Counted from the first letter of the stretch, positions 18,376-28,799 are shown. The stretch: DNA of 64,000 nt from Parafrankia elaeagni (GCF_000374165.1 NZ_KB893670.1:1-64000); one strand, 5' to 3'. The notes: generated by a model not told the origin, from the letters alone. Numbers and translations: made by a program.

Positions 18376-20469
18376 TCAGGCTGTACCTCCGTGGGTGAGG
18401 ACGAGGGTGCCGACCTCGTCGACCATCCCCGCCCAGCCGCGGCGGACCAGGCAGGTCGACTCGGCGAACTCCACCACGGCCGGGCCGGTCACCACCTCGC
18501 CCGCCCCCAGCGCGGCCCGCGGGATCACGTCGATCCGGTGCCACTCGCCGTCGGTCCAGGCCCGCCGGTGGCCACGGCGCGCCGACGGGTCGGCGGGCGG
18601 CGCGACCGGGACGGGACGCGGGCCGCCCACCGTCACCACGAGCCGCACCGCGACCGTCTCGATCTCACGCTCCGGCGCGATGTGCCCGTATCGGCGCAGA
18701 TGCTCCGCCTCGAAGGCGGTACGGACCGCCTCCGCGACGCGGCTGGCGGCCACCCCTTCGTCGACGTCGATCGTCAGCTCGTGGGACTGGCCCACGTACC
18801 GGCAGTCCACCCGGCGCTGCAGGGTGACCTGCCCCGCGGGCTCGGGCCCAGACGCGGGCGCGGGCGCGGCGTCGGGTCCCGACCGGGGCGGCTCGGTGCC
18901 CGCGACGAGTTCGGCGAACGCACCCGCCAGGTCGACCGCGCCGAGCCGCCCGAGCAGCGGGCGGGCGTGATCGCGCCGGACGTCACCGATCGCCAGCCCC
19001 AGGGCCGACAGGACCCCCGCGGCCAGCGGCACCAGGACCCGGGTGATGCCGAGCTCGTCCGCGAGCGCGCAGGCATGTGTCCCGCCCGCGCCTCCGAAGG
19101 CGACCAGGACCAGCTCCCGCGGGTCGATACCGCGCTCGACGGAGACCACGCGCAGGGCACGGGTCATCTCGGCGTCGGCGACGGCGACGACACCCGCCGC
19201 GGTCTGTTCCGGGGTGAGGCCGAGCGGCTGCCCCAGGTCGCGCAACGCCGCCTCGGCCGCCGCCCGGGAGAGGATGAGCTCGCCACCGAGCCCCGCGCCG
19301 TCAGCCAGGTAGCCCAGGTAGAGGTCGGCGTCCGTGACGGTCGGCCGGGTTCCGCCCCGGCCATAGCAGGCCGGGCCGGGGTCGGCGCCCGCCGAGCGCG
19401 GGCCGACCCGCAGCGCCCCGCCACCGTCGACCCAGGCGATGGACCCGCCGCCCGCGCTCACCGAGTGGACGTCCACCGCCGGCAGCATGACCGGGACGCC
19501 GGCGAGGACCGACTCCGAGGTGGTCAGCGCCTGGCCGCCGAGGACCGGCGCCACGTCGGTGGAGGTCCCGCCCATGTCGAAGGTCAGCAGATCGCGCACG
19601 CCGGACAGCCCGGCGATGTAGGCCGCTCCGACCACTCCACCGGCCGGTCCGGAGAGCACGCACCGGGCGGCATGGCTGGCGGCCTCGGACAGCTCGGCCA
19701 CCCCGCCGGACGACTGCATGATCGCCGGGACGGTGAGGCCGTGGCCCGCGCACCGCCGCTCCAGCTGCCGTAGGTAGGAGGAGAGCCGCGGGGTCAGGTA
19801 GGCGTCGGCGGCGGCCGTGGTGAACCGCTCGTACTCGCGGAAGACCGGCAGGATCTCGCTGGAGGCGACCACCGTGACCGCCGGCAGCCGCCGGCGCAGC
19901 GCGTCCGCCAGGATGCGCTCGTGCCCGGGATGGGCGAACGAGAACAGCAGGCAGACCGCGACCGCCTCCAGACCGGGGACGGCCGCGACCTCCGCCACCA
20001 CCCGCTCGACCTCGGCCGCGAGCAGGGGCTCGATCACTCCGTCCGGGCCGCACCGCTCGGCGACGGTGAAGCGCAGCTCGCGCGGAACCAGGCTCGGCGG
20101 CCGGTCCCTGGTCAGGTCGTAGAGCGACGGCCGGTTCTGCCGCCCGATCTCGATCACATCGCGGAAGCCGCGGGTGGTGACCAGCGCCGTACGCGCGCCG
20201 GCCCGCTCCAGCAGCGCGTTCGTGGCGACGGTCGTCCCATGGGCGAACGCGCCGACCTCGGGCCCGGCCAGTGCGGCGGCGGCCACCGCGGCCAGCACAC
20301 CGCTGGACGGGTCCGCCGGCACCGAGGGCACCTTGGCGAACCGCAGCGCCCCGTCCCGGTCGACGGCGACCAGATCGGTGAAGGTGCCGCCGACGTCGAC
20401 CCCGAGACGGACCCGGCCGGTCGATGGCTCCTCGTGATCGGGCACTCGGCCTCCCGGCTTCCCAGACAT
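18376..20469 (-). CDS. Hydantoinase/oxoprolinase family protein, A subunit (HyuA)
   Basis: The 697-residue protein is an ASKHA-fold ATP-dependent hydantoinase/5-oxoprolinase A subunit. Motifs: GVDVGGTFTDLVAVD (phosphate 1), HGTTVATNALLER, VTTRGFRDVIEIGRQNRP, QSSGGVAELSEA, SGPAGGVVGAAYIAG, DMGGTSTDVAPV (phosphate 2), SAGADPGPACYGRGG, TVTDADLYLGYL and FGGAGGTHACALADELG. These enzymes normally work with a HyuB partner encoded next door. None is present on either side, so the partner lies elsewhere or this is a stand-alone kinase-like protein. The ATG at 20469 gives a short N-terminal extension before the fold. Confidence 0.87.
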   Translation of the reverse strand: MSGKPGGRVPDHEEPSTGRVRLGVDVGGTFTDLVAVDRDGALRFAKVPSVPADPSSGVLAAVAAAALAGPEVGAFAHGTTVATNALLERAGARTALVTTRGFRDVIEIGRQNRPSLYDLTRDRPPSLVPRELRFTVAERCGPDGVIEPLLAAEVERVVAEVAAVPGLEAVAVCLLFSFAHPGHERILADALRRRLPAVTVVASSEILPVFREYERFTTAAADAYLTPRLSSYLRQLERRCAGHGLTVPAIMQSSGGVAELSEAASHAARCVLSGPAGGVVGAAYIAGLSGVRDLLTFDMGGTSTDVAPVLGGQALTTSESVLAGVPVMLPAVDVHSVSAGGGSIAWVDGGGALRVGPRSAGADPGPACYGRGGTRPTVTDADLYLGYLADGAGLGGELILSRAAAEAALRDLGQPLGLTPEQTAAGVVAVADAEMTRALRVVSVERGIDPRELVLVAFGGAGGTHACALADELGITRVLVPLAAGVLSALGLAIGDVRRDHARPLLGRLGAVDLAGAFAELVAGTEPPRSGPDAAPAPASGPEPAGQVTLQRRVDCRYVGQSHELTIDVDEGVAASRVAEAVRTAFEAEHLRRYGHIAPEREIETVAVRLVVTVGGPRPVPVAPPADPSARRGHRRAWTDGEWHRIDVIPRAALGAGEVVTGPAVVEFAESTCLVRRGWAGMVDEVGTLVLTHGGTA

Positions 20470-20882
20470 ACGGCGGCTCCACGCCCCCGGCGCCCCGGCC
20501 GCCGTGGCTGCCAGCTGCGCCAACTGTCACCCAGAGCAACATCAACAGCGGACTGGGCGCCCGCCGGGCCCGGCGCGGTGGACTGGTACAGAACCACCCG
20601 AAGAGTCTCTTCGTGGCCTTCCCTGCGCCAGCCGGTGCCGCGCCGCGGGCCGGGACCGTGACCTGGCCATTGCCGCCGGCACAGGCAAGATTACCGGCGG
20701 CGGCCGGCTGGAGCGCCACTCCGTGCATCAATGCGCAATACGCACGGAAAACGTCAAATGTGACGCGACGCCGAGCGGCCCAGCTTCTGGGGGTCCGTCC
20801 ACAGCGGGTAACCTGAGCAGACGGTAGCGAAGGGCCTGCGAACAGGCCGAGATGTACACCGTGGATAGAGGCGATTGGCCCC
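20470..20882. other. Divergent region upstream of hyuA-like gene and kgd
   Basis: 413 bp, non-coding by eye. It contains a copy of the 16-mer ccgccgtggctgccag (20499-20514) that is also one arm of the terminator at 26501-26546. The kgd leader ends with no obvious Shine-Dalgarno close to its GTG. Confidence 0.4.
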
Positions 20883-23800
20883 GTGACAGCACCGACGGTA
20901 CCCGCGTCAGAACCTGACTTCGGCCCCAACGAGTGGCTGGTCTTCGAGATCTATCAGCAGTACCTCGAAGACCCGGAGAGCGTCTCCCCTGAGTGGCGCG
21001 AGTTCCTCTCGGACTACCGTCCGGTGAACCCGCCCACCGGGGACGCGCAGGCGAGTGAAGCCGCCGCCCCCGGCTCCGTGTCACCGCCGCCGGCACCGGC
21101 GCCCTCGGCCCCCGCCGCGCCAGCGGCGACGGCGGCACCCACGGCACCGGCACCGGCAGCGGCCTCCGCGGCAGGGGCGGCGACGGCCGCCACACCAGCC
21201 CAGCCCCAGGCACCGGCGGCGCCGCGCCCGGCCGCGCCCGTCGCGGCCGGCGCGCGGACACCGCTGCGCGGCGCCTCCGCCCGCGTGGTCTCCAACATGG
21301 AGACCTCGCTGAACATCCCGACCGCGACGTCCGTGCGCGCAGTGCCCGCGAAGCTGCTGGCCGACAACCGGATCGTCATCAACCGGCATCTCGCCCGGTC
21401 CAGCGGCGGGAAGATCTCCTTCACGCACGTCATCGGCTACGCCATGGTCAAGGCCCTCGTCGACCACCCGGCGATGAACGCCTCCTACGCCGAGGTCGAC
21501 GGAAAGCCGACGCTGGTCCAGCCCGAGCACGTGAATCTCGGGCTCGCCATCGACCTGGTCACACCCAAGGGCCGCCAGCTCGTCGTCGCCGCGGTGAAGA
21601 AGGCCGAGACCCTCGACTTCAGCCAGTTCTGGCTGGCCTACGAGGACCTCGTCCGCCGGGCACGGACGAACAAGCTGACCATGGACGACTTCGCCGGCGT
21701 CACGATCAGCCTGACCAACCCCGGTGGTATCGGGACGGTGCACTCCGTCCCGCGCCTCATGGAGGGTCAGGGTACGATCATCGGCGTCGGCGCCATGGAG
21801 TATCCGGCCGAGTTCCAGGGCGCCTCCGAGCAGACCCTGACGAAGCTCGCGATCTCCAAGATCATGACGCTGACCAGCACGTACGACCACCGGATCATCC
21901 AGGGCGCACAGTCCGGCGAGTACCTGCGGCGCATCCACCAGCTACTCCTGGGCGCCGACGGGTTCTACGACGAGATCTTCAAGTCGCTGCGCGTGCCCTA
22001 CGTCCCGGTCCGCTGGCTGCCCGACATCTCCGCGCACCACGAGGGCGACCTCGACCACGGCGCCCGGGTACTCGAGCTGATCCACGCCTACCGGGTCCGC
22101 GGCCACCTGATGGCCGACACGAACCCGCTCGAGTTCGCGATCCGCAGCCACCCCGACCTGGACATCATCGGTCACGGCCTCACCCTGTGGGACCTCGACC
22201 GCGAGTTCCCGGTGGGCGGCTTCGCCGGGCAGCGCACGATGTCGCTGCGCGACGTCCTCGGCGTGCTGCGCGACTCGTACTGCCGCCGCGTCGGCATCGA
22301 GTACATGCACATCCAGGAGCCCGAGGAGCGCACCTGGATCCAGGCCCGGGTCGAGCGCTCCGCGGAGCGGCCGGACCCGGCCGAGCAGCTCTACGTGCTG
22401 GAGCGTCTCGGCGCCGCCGAGGCCTTCGAGTCGTTCCTGCAGACCAAGTACGTCGGCCAGCGCCGTTTCTCGCTGGAGGGCGCGGAGTCGACCATCCCGC
22501 TGCTCGACGAGATCCTCGGCCGGGCGGCGGAGGCGACCCTCGACGAGGTCGTCATCGGCATGGCGCACCGCGGCCGGCTCAACGTGCTCGCGAACATCGT
22601 CGGCAAGTCCTACCGGCAGATCTTCGACGAGTTCGAGGGCTACGTCGACCCGCAGACCGCGCACGGCTCCGGCGACGTGAAGTACCACCTGGGCGCCGAC
22701 GGCGTCTACACCGACCGGGAGGGGCGCGAGGTGCCCGTCTCGGTGGTGGCGAACCCGTCCCACCTCGAGGCGGTCGACGCCGTCCTCGAAGGTGTCGCCC
22801 GGGCCAAGCAGGACGTCCTCGACAAGGGCTTCTCGGGTTACACCGTCCTGCCGGTGCTGATCCACGGTGACGCGGCCTTCGCCGGCCAGGGTGTGGTCGC
22901 CGAGACGCTGAACCTCTCCCAGCTGCGCGGCTACCGCACCGGTGGCACCGTCCACGTCGTCATCAACAACCAGGTCGGTTTCACGACGTCACCCACGTCG
23001 AGCCGCTCCTCGGTCTACGCCACCGACGTGGCGCGGATGGTGCAGGCGCCGATCTTCCACGTCAACGGGGACGACCCGGAGGCGTGCGTGCGGGTCGCGA
23101 CGCTGGCGTTCGCCTACCGGCAGGTGTTCAACAAGGACGTGGTGATCGACCTCGTCTGCTACCGCCGGCGGGGCCACAACGAGATGGACGAGCCGTCCTT
23201 CACCCAGCCGCTGATGTACGACACCATCGCCTCGAAGCGCTCGGTGCGCAAGGTCTACACGGAGGCCCTGATCGGCCGCGGTGACATCACCCGTGACGAG
23301 GCCGAGCAGGCGATGAAGACCTACCGGGCCGAGCTGGAGAAGGCGTTCACCGAGACCAGGGAGACCACCCCCCGGCCCACCCCGCTGCCCCGGATCGTCA
23401 CCACCCCGGCGGAGGCGGCGGCCGCGGCGGCGGTCACCACGGCGGTGTCGCTGGAGACGGTCAAGAAGATCGTCGATGCCCAGGTCACCCTCCCGGACGG
23501 GTTCGTCATGCACCCGCGCCTGCGGCCGCAGATCGAGCGCCGCCCGCAGATGATCGAGAGCGGCACCATCGACTGGGCTCTCGCCGAGACGATCGCGTTC
23601 GGCAGTCTCCTGCTGGACGGCACCTCCGTCCGGCTCACCGGCCAGGACAGCCGCCGCGGCACCTTCGGCCAGCGGCACTCGGTGCTCGTCGACCGGTACA
23701 CCGCCGCGGAGCACACCCCGCTGCGCACGCTGCGCAACGAGGACGACTCGAAGGTCGGCACCTTCTACACCTACGACTCGCTGCTCTCCGAGTTCGCGGC

Positions 23801-24611
23801 GATGGGCTTCGAGTACGGCTACTCGGTGGCCCGGGACGACACCCTGGTGCTGTGGGAGGCGCAGTTCGGCGACTTCGCCAACGGTGCCCAGTCGATCATC
23901 GACGAGTTCATCTCGGCCGGTGAGGCGAAGTGGGGCCAGCGGTCGTCGCTGACGCTGCTGCTCCCGCACGGGTACGAGGGCCAGGGGCCGGACCACTCGT
24001 CCGCCCGCCCCGAGCGGTTCCTGGCGCTGTGCGCGGACGGCAACATGACCGTCTCCGCGCCGTCCAGCCCGGCCAGCTACTTCCACCTGCTGCGCCGGCA
24101 GGCGCTGTCGCCGGTGCGCCGTCCGCTGATCGTCTTCACACCGAAGTCGATGCTGCGGCTCAAGGCGGCGGCCTGCACCGTCGAGGACCTCACCGGTGGG
24201 GCCTGGCAGCCGATCATCGACGACGCGGCGGTCGGCGACCCGGCCAGCGTCCGGCGGGTGCTGCTGTCCGCCGGCAAGGTCTACTACGACCTGGCCGCGG
24301 CGCGGGAGAAGCGCAACGACTCGCAGCGCTTCGCTCTGCTGCGGGTCGAGCAGATGTACCCGACGCCGGGGCCGGAGCTCGCCGCGCTGCTGGCACGGTA
24401 CCCGAACGTCACCGACATCGTCTGGGTCCAGGAGGAGCCGGCGAACCAGGGCGCCTACCCCCACATGGCGCTGAACCTGCCCGAGTCGCTGCCCGACGGG
24501 CTGCGGCTGCGACGGGTCTCGCGGCGGGCGTCGGCCGCCCCGGCCTCCGGGTCGTCCAAGGTGCACGAGCGGGAGCAGGCGGCACTCGTCGAAGCCGCCT
24601 TCGCCGACTGA
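20883..24611 (+). CDS. kgd: Multifunctional 2-oxoglutarate decarboxylase/dehydrogenase E1 with E2-like domain
   Basis: This is the actinobacterial SucA/OdhA/Kgd type of 2-oxoglutarate dehydrogenase E1 (TCA cycle). Residues 1-45 ([19 protein letters not shown]) are the E1 N-terminal segment, followed by an 80-residue Ala/Pro linker. About 130-365 is an E2-type acyltransferase core ending [16 protein letters not shown], without a lipoyl domain. About 380-1242 is the TPP-dependent E1: [41 protein letters not shown], the TPP-binding [18 protein letters not shown] and the pyrimidine-binding half with [10 protein letters not shown] and [12 protein letters not shown]. Its length (1242) is normal for the family. 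Activity is controlled by GarA/OdhI FHA proteins in relatives; no such gene is in the window. The DUF6104 gene follows, as in streptomycetes. Confidence 0.95.
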   Translation: MTAPTVPASEPDFGPNEWLVFEIYQQYLEDPESVSPEWREFLSDYRPVNPPTGDAQASEAAAPGSVSPPPAPAPSAPAAPAATAAPTAPAPAAASAAGAATAATPAQPQAPAAPRPAAPVAAGARTPLRGASARVVSNMETSLNIPTATSVRAVPAKLLADNRIVINRHLARSSGGKISFTHVIGYAMVKALVDHPAMNASYAEVDGKPTLVQPEHVNLGLAIDLVTPKGRQLVVAAVKKAETLDFSQFWLAYEDLVRRARTNKLTMDDFAGVTISLTNPGGIGTVHSVPRLMEGQGTIIGVGAMEYPAEFQGASEQTLTKLAISKIMTLTSTYDHRIIQGAQSGEYLRRIHQLLLGADGFYDEIFKSLRVPYVPVRWLPDISAHHEGDLDHGARVLELIHAYRVRGHLMADTNPLEFAIRSHPDLDIIGHGLTLWDLDREFPVGGFAGQRTMSLRDVLGVLRDSYCRRVGIEYMHIQEPEERTWIQARVERSAERPDPAEQLYVLERLGAAEAFESFLQTKYVGQRRFSLEGAESTIPLLDEILGRAAEATLDEVVIGMAHRGRLNVLANIVGKSYRQIFDEFEGYVDPQTAHGSGDVKYHLGADGVYTDREGREVPVSVVANPSHLEAVDAVLEGVARAKQDVLDKGFSGYTVLPVLIHGDAAFAGQGVVAETLNLSQLRGYRTGGTVHVVINNQVGFTTSPTSSRSSVYATDVARMVQAPIFHVNGDDPEACVRVATLAFAYRQVFNKDVVIDLVCYRRRGHNEMDEPSFTQPLMYDTIASKRSVRKVYTEALIGRGDITRDEAEQAMKTYRAELEKAFTETRETTPRPTPLPRIVTTPAEAAAAAAVTTAVSLETVKKIVDAQVTLPDGFVMHPRLRPQIERRPQMIESGTIDWALAETIAFGSLLLDGTSVRLTGQDSRRGTFGQRHSVLVDRYTAAEHTPLRTLRNEDDSKVGTFYTYDSLLSEFAAMGFEYGYSVARDDTLVLWEAQFGDFANGAQSIIDEFISAGEAKWGQRSSLTLLLPHGYEGQGPDHSSARPERFLALCADGNMTVSAPSSPASYFHLLRRQALSPVRRPLIVFTPKSMLRLKAAACTVEDLTGGAWQPIIDDAAVGDPASVRRVLLSAGKVYYDLAAAREKRNDSQRFALLRVEQMYPTPGPELAALLARYPNVTDIVWVQEEPANQGAYPHMALNLPESLPDGLRLRRVSRRASAAPASGSSKVHEREQAALVEAAFAD

Positions 24612-24670
24612 CCCCACGCCGGGCTGGCCCCGGCGAAACGGGCTGGTCCCGGCAGGCATGCAGGGCAGAC

Positions 24671-24723
24671 GGACGAGGCGGTGAGCCGACCCGCGAACCG
24701 CGGGCAGGCCCACCGCCTCGTCC
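24671..24723 (+). terminator. Hairpin downstream of kgd
   Basis: Perfect 13-bp arms GGACGAGGCGGTG (24671-24683) and CACCGCCTCGTCC (24711-24723) enclose a 27-nt loop with its own small hairpin, 60 bp after the kgd stop. Confidence 0.65.
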
Positions 24724-24765
24724 CGTTTCCGCACAGTCCCGTTTCCGCACAGTCCCGTTTCCGCG
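24721..24765. repeat. 16-bp tandem repeat, about 2.8 copies
   Basis: The unit tcccgtttccgcacag lies between the kgd terminator and the DUF6104 gene. Confidence 0.85.
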
Positions 24766-24836
24766 CGCTCCGCTCCTGCACGCTCCCGTCCCGAGCTCGG
24801 CTGGGTGCACCCTGTCGCTCATCGCACGGCGCCGGA

Positions 24837-24842
24837 TACCGT
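24837..24842 (+). promoter_or_regulatory. -10 hexamer TACCGT of leaderless DUF6104 gene
   Basis: TACCGT is followed by 6 nt and the ATG at 24849. Confidence 0.5.
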
Positions 24843-24848
24843 TCGGCC

Positions 24849-25028
24849 ATGTACTTCACCGACCGTGGGATCGAAGAGCTCGCCAGCCGGCGCGGGGGGG
24901 AGTCGGTGTCGTTCGACTGGCTGGCGGATGCCCTGCGCACCTTCGTCGACCTGCATCCGCAGTACGAGGACGCGGTCGAACAGCTCGCCACCTGGCTGGC
25001 CCGGCCGGACGACGACCCCGATCTCTAG
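24849..25028 (+). CDS. DUF6104-family small protein
   Basis: A 59-residue acidic protein starting MYFTDRGIEELASRRG and continuing FDWLADALRTFVDLHPQYE and LATWLARPDDDP. I recognise this as the DUF6104 family, which sits next to sucA/kgd in streptomycetes; its role is unknown. The start is fixed by the family's MYFTDRG beginning and by the TACCGT element 6 nt upstream. The protein is soluble and probably all-helical. Its conserved position suggests a link to 2-oxoglutarate metabolism, which is inference only. Confidence 0.8.
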   Translation: MYFTDRGIEELASRRGGESVSFDWLADALRTFVDLHPQYEDAVEQLATWLARPDDDPDL

Positions 25029-25065
25029 TGCTCCCGGTCACGGTACCGGTGCCGTGACCTGACCG

Positions 25066-26040
25066 TCACACGGTGAGCACGAGCTTGCCGAACACCTCGC
25101 CGCCCGCCAGCCGCTCGAACGAGGTCCGGGCATCCGCGAGCGGGCGGACGTCGTCCACGAGCGGGCGCGTGCCGGTGCGGTCCAGCAGGTCCACCAGCGC
25201 GGCGAGTTCCGCCCGGGTGCCCATCGTGGTGCCGATCACCGACAGCTGCAGGAAGAAGATCCGGTTCAGTTCGGCCGGCGGGTTCGGGCCGCTGGTGGCG
25301 CCGGAGCAGATGATGCGCCCGCCCGGGCGCAGCGAGCGCACCGAATGCGACCAGGTGGCGGCGCCGACGGTCTCGATCACCGCGTCGACCCGGGTGGGCA
25401 GCCGCTCTCCCGACCCGACCGCCAGGTCGGCGCCGAGGTCACGGGCGCGCTGACGCTTCGCCTCGTCCCGCGAGGTGACGAACACGGTGTGCCCGACGGC
25501 CTTGCCGATGAGCAGGGCTGCCGTGGCCACCCCGCCGCCCGCTCCCTGGACGAGCATCGTCCCGCCGCCGTCCGCGGGCAGGCCCGAGCGGCTGACGACC
25601 ATGCGGTACGCGGTCAGCCAGGCGGTGGGCAGGCAGGCCGCCTCCTCCCAGGACAGCGAGGCCGGTTTCGGCACGAGATTCGCGCGGGGCACCGCGATCC
25701 GCTCGGCGAGCGTCCCGGGGTGCAGCTCGGAGAGCAGCGTCCGTCTCGGGTCGAGGGTCTCGTCCCCGCCGCCGCGCGCCGGGTCACCGATCACCGCGTG
25801 GACGACGACCTCCGTGCCGTCCTCGCTCACCCCGGCGGCGTCACAGCCGAGGATCATCGGCAGGCGGTCGGCCGGCAGCCCGACACCGCGCAGGCTGAAC
25901 AGGTCGTGGTGGTTGAGCGCTGCCGCGCGTACGGAGACCGTGGTCCAGCCTTCGGGGACAGCCGGCTCGGGCTGCTCGCCGACCTCAAGACCGGCAAGCG
26001 GACTGTCCGGGTTGATCGAGACGGCGGCGGCGGCAAGCAT
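25066..26040 (-). CDS. Zinc-free MDR oxidoreductase (quinone reductase / enoyl reductase-like)
   Basis: The 324-residue NADPH-dependent medium-chain reductase has LNHHDLFSLRGVG, LGCDAAGVSEDGTEVVV, SWEEAACLPTAWLTAYRMV, the nucleotide-binding MLVQGAGGGVATAALLIGKAVG, then VTSRDEAKRQRARDLGAD and GGRIICSGATSG. The catalytic-zinc ligands of alcohol dehydrogenases (Cys-His/Glu set) are absent and the structural-zinc lobe with four cysteines is missing, so this is a QOR-type enzyme; the substrate is unknown. The ATG at 26040 is chosen because TACAGT ends 6 nt upstream, and because residues further upstream are non-homologous. Confidence 0.87.
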   Translation of the reverse strand: MLAAAAVSINPDSPLAGLEVGEQPEPAVPEGWTTVSVRAAALNHHDLFSLRGVGLPADRLPMILGCDAAGVSEDGTEVVVHAVIGDPARGGGDETLDPRRTLLSELHPGTLAERIAVPRANLVPKPASLSWEEAACLPTAWLTAYRMVVSRSGLPADGGGTMLVQGAGGGVATAALLIGKAVGHTVFVTSRDEAKRQRARDLGADLAVGSGERLPTRVDAVIETVGAATWSHSVRSLRPGGRIICSGATSGPNPPAELNRIFFLQLSVIGTTMGTRAELAALVDLLDRTGTRPLVDDVRPLADARTSFERLAGGEVFGKLVLTV

Positions 26041-26046
26041 CAGGCA

Positions 26047-26052
26047 ACTGTA
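26047..26052 (-). promoter_or_regulatory. -10 hexamer TACAGT of leaderless MDR gene
   Basis: TACAGT on the minus strand is followed by 6 nt and the ATG at 26040. Confidence 0.5.
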
Positions 26053-26190
26053 GTGCCGGTGAGGCCACGGATGGTGCCGCCCGGGGCATCGGCCCGGGCG
26101 GAGCCGACCTGGCCGGGATGTGTGTGTCCCTGCCTGGTCCCGCCGGCCCGGCCGTCGCGCTCGCCCAGCAGATGTGCTGAACTCAGTCCC

Positions 26191-26436
26191 GTGGTGACAC
26201 AGGGAGGAACGCCGGCTGCGGTTGGCCGGGACGGGGGCAGTCGTCGGTTCGGGTGGCGTCGGCGTCGGCCGGTGCCGGTCCCGGAACCGCCGGTGGTCCC
26301 GGCGACCGACGGTTACCCGGTCATCGTCGTGCCGTTGGCGGATTTCGTGTGCTGTTCCTACAAGGGGTGCGGCGCGCTGCGCCCGCTCACCGAGGCCAGC
26401 GAGAACCGGCCGTGCCCGGGCTGCGGCCGGGTCTGA
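26191..26436 (+). CDS. Small zinc-ribbon-like hypothetical protein
   Basis: A frame of 81 codons from GTG (26191 or 26194) has strong G/C third-position bias and ends with FVCCSYKGCGALRPL and ENRPCPGCGRV. The paired Cys-X4-Cys and CPGC motifs about 20 residues apart look like a treble-clef or zinc-ribbon knuckle. The first 45 residues are Arg/Pro/Val-rich. I do not recognise the family. It is divergent from the MDR gene and convergent with malic enzyme. Confidence 0.55.
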   Translation: MVTQGGTPAAVGRDGGSRRFGWRRRRPVPVPEPPVVPATDGYPVIVVPLADFVCCSYKGCGALRPLTEASENRPCPGCGRV

Positions 26437-26500
26437 CCCGGCCACCGGCCCGAAGGTCCCGAGCAGCCTGACGCGGCTGCCAGCCCGACCTGCCCGCGGC

Positions 26501-26546
26501 CCGCCGTGGCTGCCAGTACCCTCACGGGGCCTGGCAGCCACGGCGG
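26501..26546. terminator. Bidirectional hairpin terminator
   Basis: Perfect 16-bp arms ccgccgtggctgccag (26501-26516) and its complement (26531-26546) with a 14-nt loop, placed between two convergent genes. There is no T-tract. Confidence 0.75.
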
Positions 26547-26558
26547 CCGGTGCCGTCC

Positions 26559-26618
26559 AGCGGCGCGTCAGCGTCAGCGGCGCGTCAGCGTCAGCGGCGC
26601 GTCAGCGTCAGCGGCGCG
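26559..26618. repeat. 17-bp tandem repeat spanning the malic enzyme stop codon
   Basis: About 3.5 copies of cggcgcgtcagcgtcag. The stop codon of malic enzyme (26608-26610, minus strand) lies inside one unit, so the last codons and the 3' flank share the repeat. Confidence 0.9.
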
Positions 26619-27882
26619 CGACCCCGTCGGCGCGGGCCGCCTCGGCCACCGCCGACGAGACAGCGGGGGCGACCCGCTTGTCGAAGACACTCGGGATGAT
26701 GTTGTCCTCGGACAGCTCGTCGGCGACCACGTCGGCGAGCGCCCGCGCGGCGGCCAGCTTCATGCCCTCGGTGACCCGGCTGGCACGCACGTCCAGCGCA
26801 CCCCGGAAGACACCGGGGAAGGCCAGGACGTTGTTGATCTGGTTCGGGTAGTCACTGCGACCGGTCGCCACGATCCGGGCGTACTTGTGCGCGACCTCCG
26901 GGTCGATCTCGGGGTCCGGGTTGGCCATCGCGAAGATGATCGACTCCGGAGCCATGGTGGCCACCACGTCCTCGGGCACCTTGCCCGCGGAGAGACCGAG
27001 GTAGACGTCCGCCCCGGCGAGGGCCTCGTTGATGGAGCCCTTGAGCCCGGCCTTGTTCGTCTCGGCGGCGAGCGCGGCCTTGACCGGCGTGAGGCCGTCC
27101 CGACCCGCGTAGATCATGCCTCGACTGTCACCGACAGCAATGTCGCCGATACCCGCGGCAAGCAGGATCCGGGTGACGGCGACTCCGGCGGCGCCGGCTC
27201 CCGACACCACGGCCCGCAGGTCCGACAGCTCCCGGCCGGTCAGCCGCGCGGCGTTCTCCAGCGCGGCGAGCGCGACGATCGCGGTGCCGTGCTGGTCGTC
27301 GTGGAACACGGGGATGTCGATGCGGTCCTGCAGCATGCTCTCGATCGCGAAGCACCGCGGCGCCGAGATGTCCTCCAGGTTGATGCCACCGAAACCCGGG
27401 GCCAGCCTGGCGATCGTGTCGACAAGCTCCTCGGTGTCGGTGCAGTCGAGGCAGATCGGGACAGCGTCGACCCCGCCGAAGTGCTTGAACAGCGCGGCCT
27501 TGCCTTCCATGACCGGCAGCGCGGCGGCCGGCCCGATGTCACCGAGGCCGAGCACCGCCGTCCCGTCGGTCACCACGGCCACCGTGTTGGCGCGCCAGGT
27601 GTACTCGTCGGCCAGCGCGGGTGTCTCCGCGATCGCGACACACACCCGGGCGACACCCGGGGTGTAGGCGAGCGAGAGGTCCTCCCGGTTGTTCAGCGGC
27701 GCCGTCAGACCGATTCCGATCTTCCCGCCCCGGTGGAGCGCGAAGGCGGGGTCGTCGTCGGACGGGCGTGGGCTCGGGCCGTCGAATCCCGGCGACGCTG
27801 CCGAGGACTCTGCCGAGCCGGGCCCTCCGGCCGGGGCCACGGTGGACGGGTCGAGGGTCGTGTGGTCGGTGGTTGCGGTCAC
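26608..27882 (-). CDS. NAD(P)-dependent malic enzyme
   Basis: Oxidatively decarboxylates malate to pyruvate. The 424-residue short bacterial form has [13 protein letters not shown], the [21 protein letters not shown] block, [30 protein letters not shown], metal-binding [11 protein letters not shown], the NAD-binding [26 protein letters not shown] and [20 protein letters not shown]. The start GTG at 27882 has an upstream GAGGAGCCCC ribosome site. Cofactor preference cannot be decided by eye. It lacks the PTA-like extension of MaeB. The gene reads toward the repeat and hairpin at 26.5 kb and away from a long non-coding stretch. Confidence 0.93.
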   Translation of the reverse strand: MTATTDHTTLDPSTVAPAGGPGSAESSAASPGFDGPSPRPSDDDPAFALHRGGKIGIGLTAPLNNREDLSLAYTPGVARVCVAIAETPALADEYTWRANTVAVVTDGTAVLGLGDIGPAAALPVMEGKAALFKHFGGVDAVPICLDCTDTEELVDTIARLAPGFGGINLEDISAPRCFAIESMLQDRIDIPVFHDDQHGTAIVALAALENAARLTGRELSDLRAVVSGAGAAGVAVTRILLAAGIGDIAVGDSRGMIYAGRDGLTPVKAALAAETNKAGLKGSINEALAGADVYLGLSAGKVPEDVVATMAPESIIFAMANPDPEIDPEVAHKYARIVATGRSDYPNQINNVLAFPGVFRGALDVRASRVTEGMKLAAARALADVVADELSEDNIIPSVFDKRVAPAVSSAVAEAARADGVARR

Positions 27883-28780
27883 GAAAGGGGCTCCTCGGAC
27901 AAGCCACGGCGGTACCGTCCGGCGAACGGTGTCACTGACCGGACGTGGCTAGGACGTTCCCGGGGCCCCGGCGAAGATCGGGCGTTCGCGGGGCGGCGGG
28001 CATGCGGCGCCGCCTCGGACGTGTGAGGCGACTGGTGTGCCAGGGTGCCTGCGGCGGGGGTGGCCCGCCACAGCTTCCAATATGGCACGCCGAGGGGCCC
28101 GGGCCTGCCTGTCTGATTCACCACCGACGAACCCCAGATGTCTTCCGAATGAAACTCGCGGACGCCGGACGGGCCCGTGGATGTTGCCAGCCCGTGACAT
28201 GCGCGGGCACCGGAGGCCTCCGGGAGGGGCCAGGACGGGCCCCGGCGCCGTTTGTCCACCGCCTCCGGCTGGTCCGTGCGGCGTGGACTGTCGGCCATCC
28301 GACTCGGTCCGCCCGGTTCGCCGGTCCTTCCCCACCGGGTCCGGCACCCCCGACCCCTCACCCGCCCGGCTGCCCCGGCACAGCCGCGGCACCCCGGCAC
28401 AGCCCGCACGCCGCCGGGCCGGCCTCCCGCGCCGACTCCCCTCCCGGCCCCCGCACCCCGGCCCCGCCCCGGCGCCGCTCGGCCCTGCTTCGGCGCCGGG
28501 TCGAGCGGGTGAGGGGGCGGGCACGCAGGGCAGTGACCACGGCGGAGGCGGCGACGCAGACGCAACCGCCGGCGCAGGCAGCACGACAGGAGGCGGCGTG
28601 GGAGCGGGATCTGCGGGCGGGCGTTCCCGCGCGGGACTCCCGCGGCCGGCGTGTCGCCCGGGTTTCCAGAATCGGTCCGAATGCCGGGGCACTCCCGGAC
28701 CCCGATTCCACCGCGTTTCCCCGGGGTTTCCTCCCGGCCGCACGCCAATGATCGCGGCTTCGCGACACACCCATCACAGA

Positions 28781-28799
28781 TGAATCGTGAGACGATTCA
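28781..28799. promoter_or_regulatory. Operator-like palindrome TGAATCGT-gag-ACGATTCA
   Basis: Perfect 8-bp arms around a 3-nt centre, in locally AT-richer non-coding DNA 250 bp upstream of the epimerase gene. The form suits a dimeric repressor (GntR, TetR or MarR type); the binding protein is unknown. Confidence 0.4.

Noticed and set aside
27945-28770. Several 170-290-codon frames on both strands
   Set aside because: All are Pro/Arg/Gly-rich, mutually overlapping and without ribosome sites or domains.
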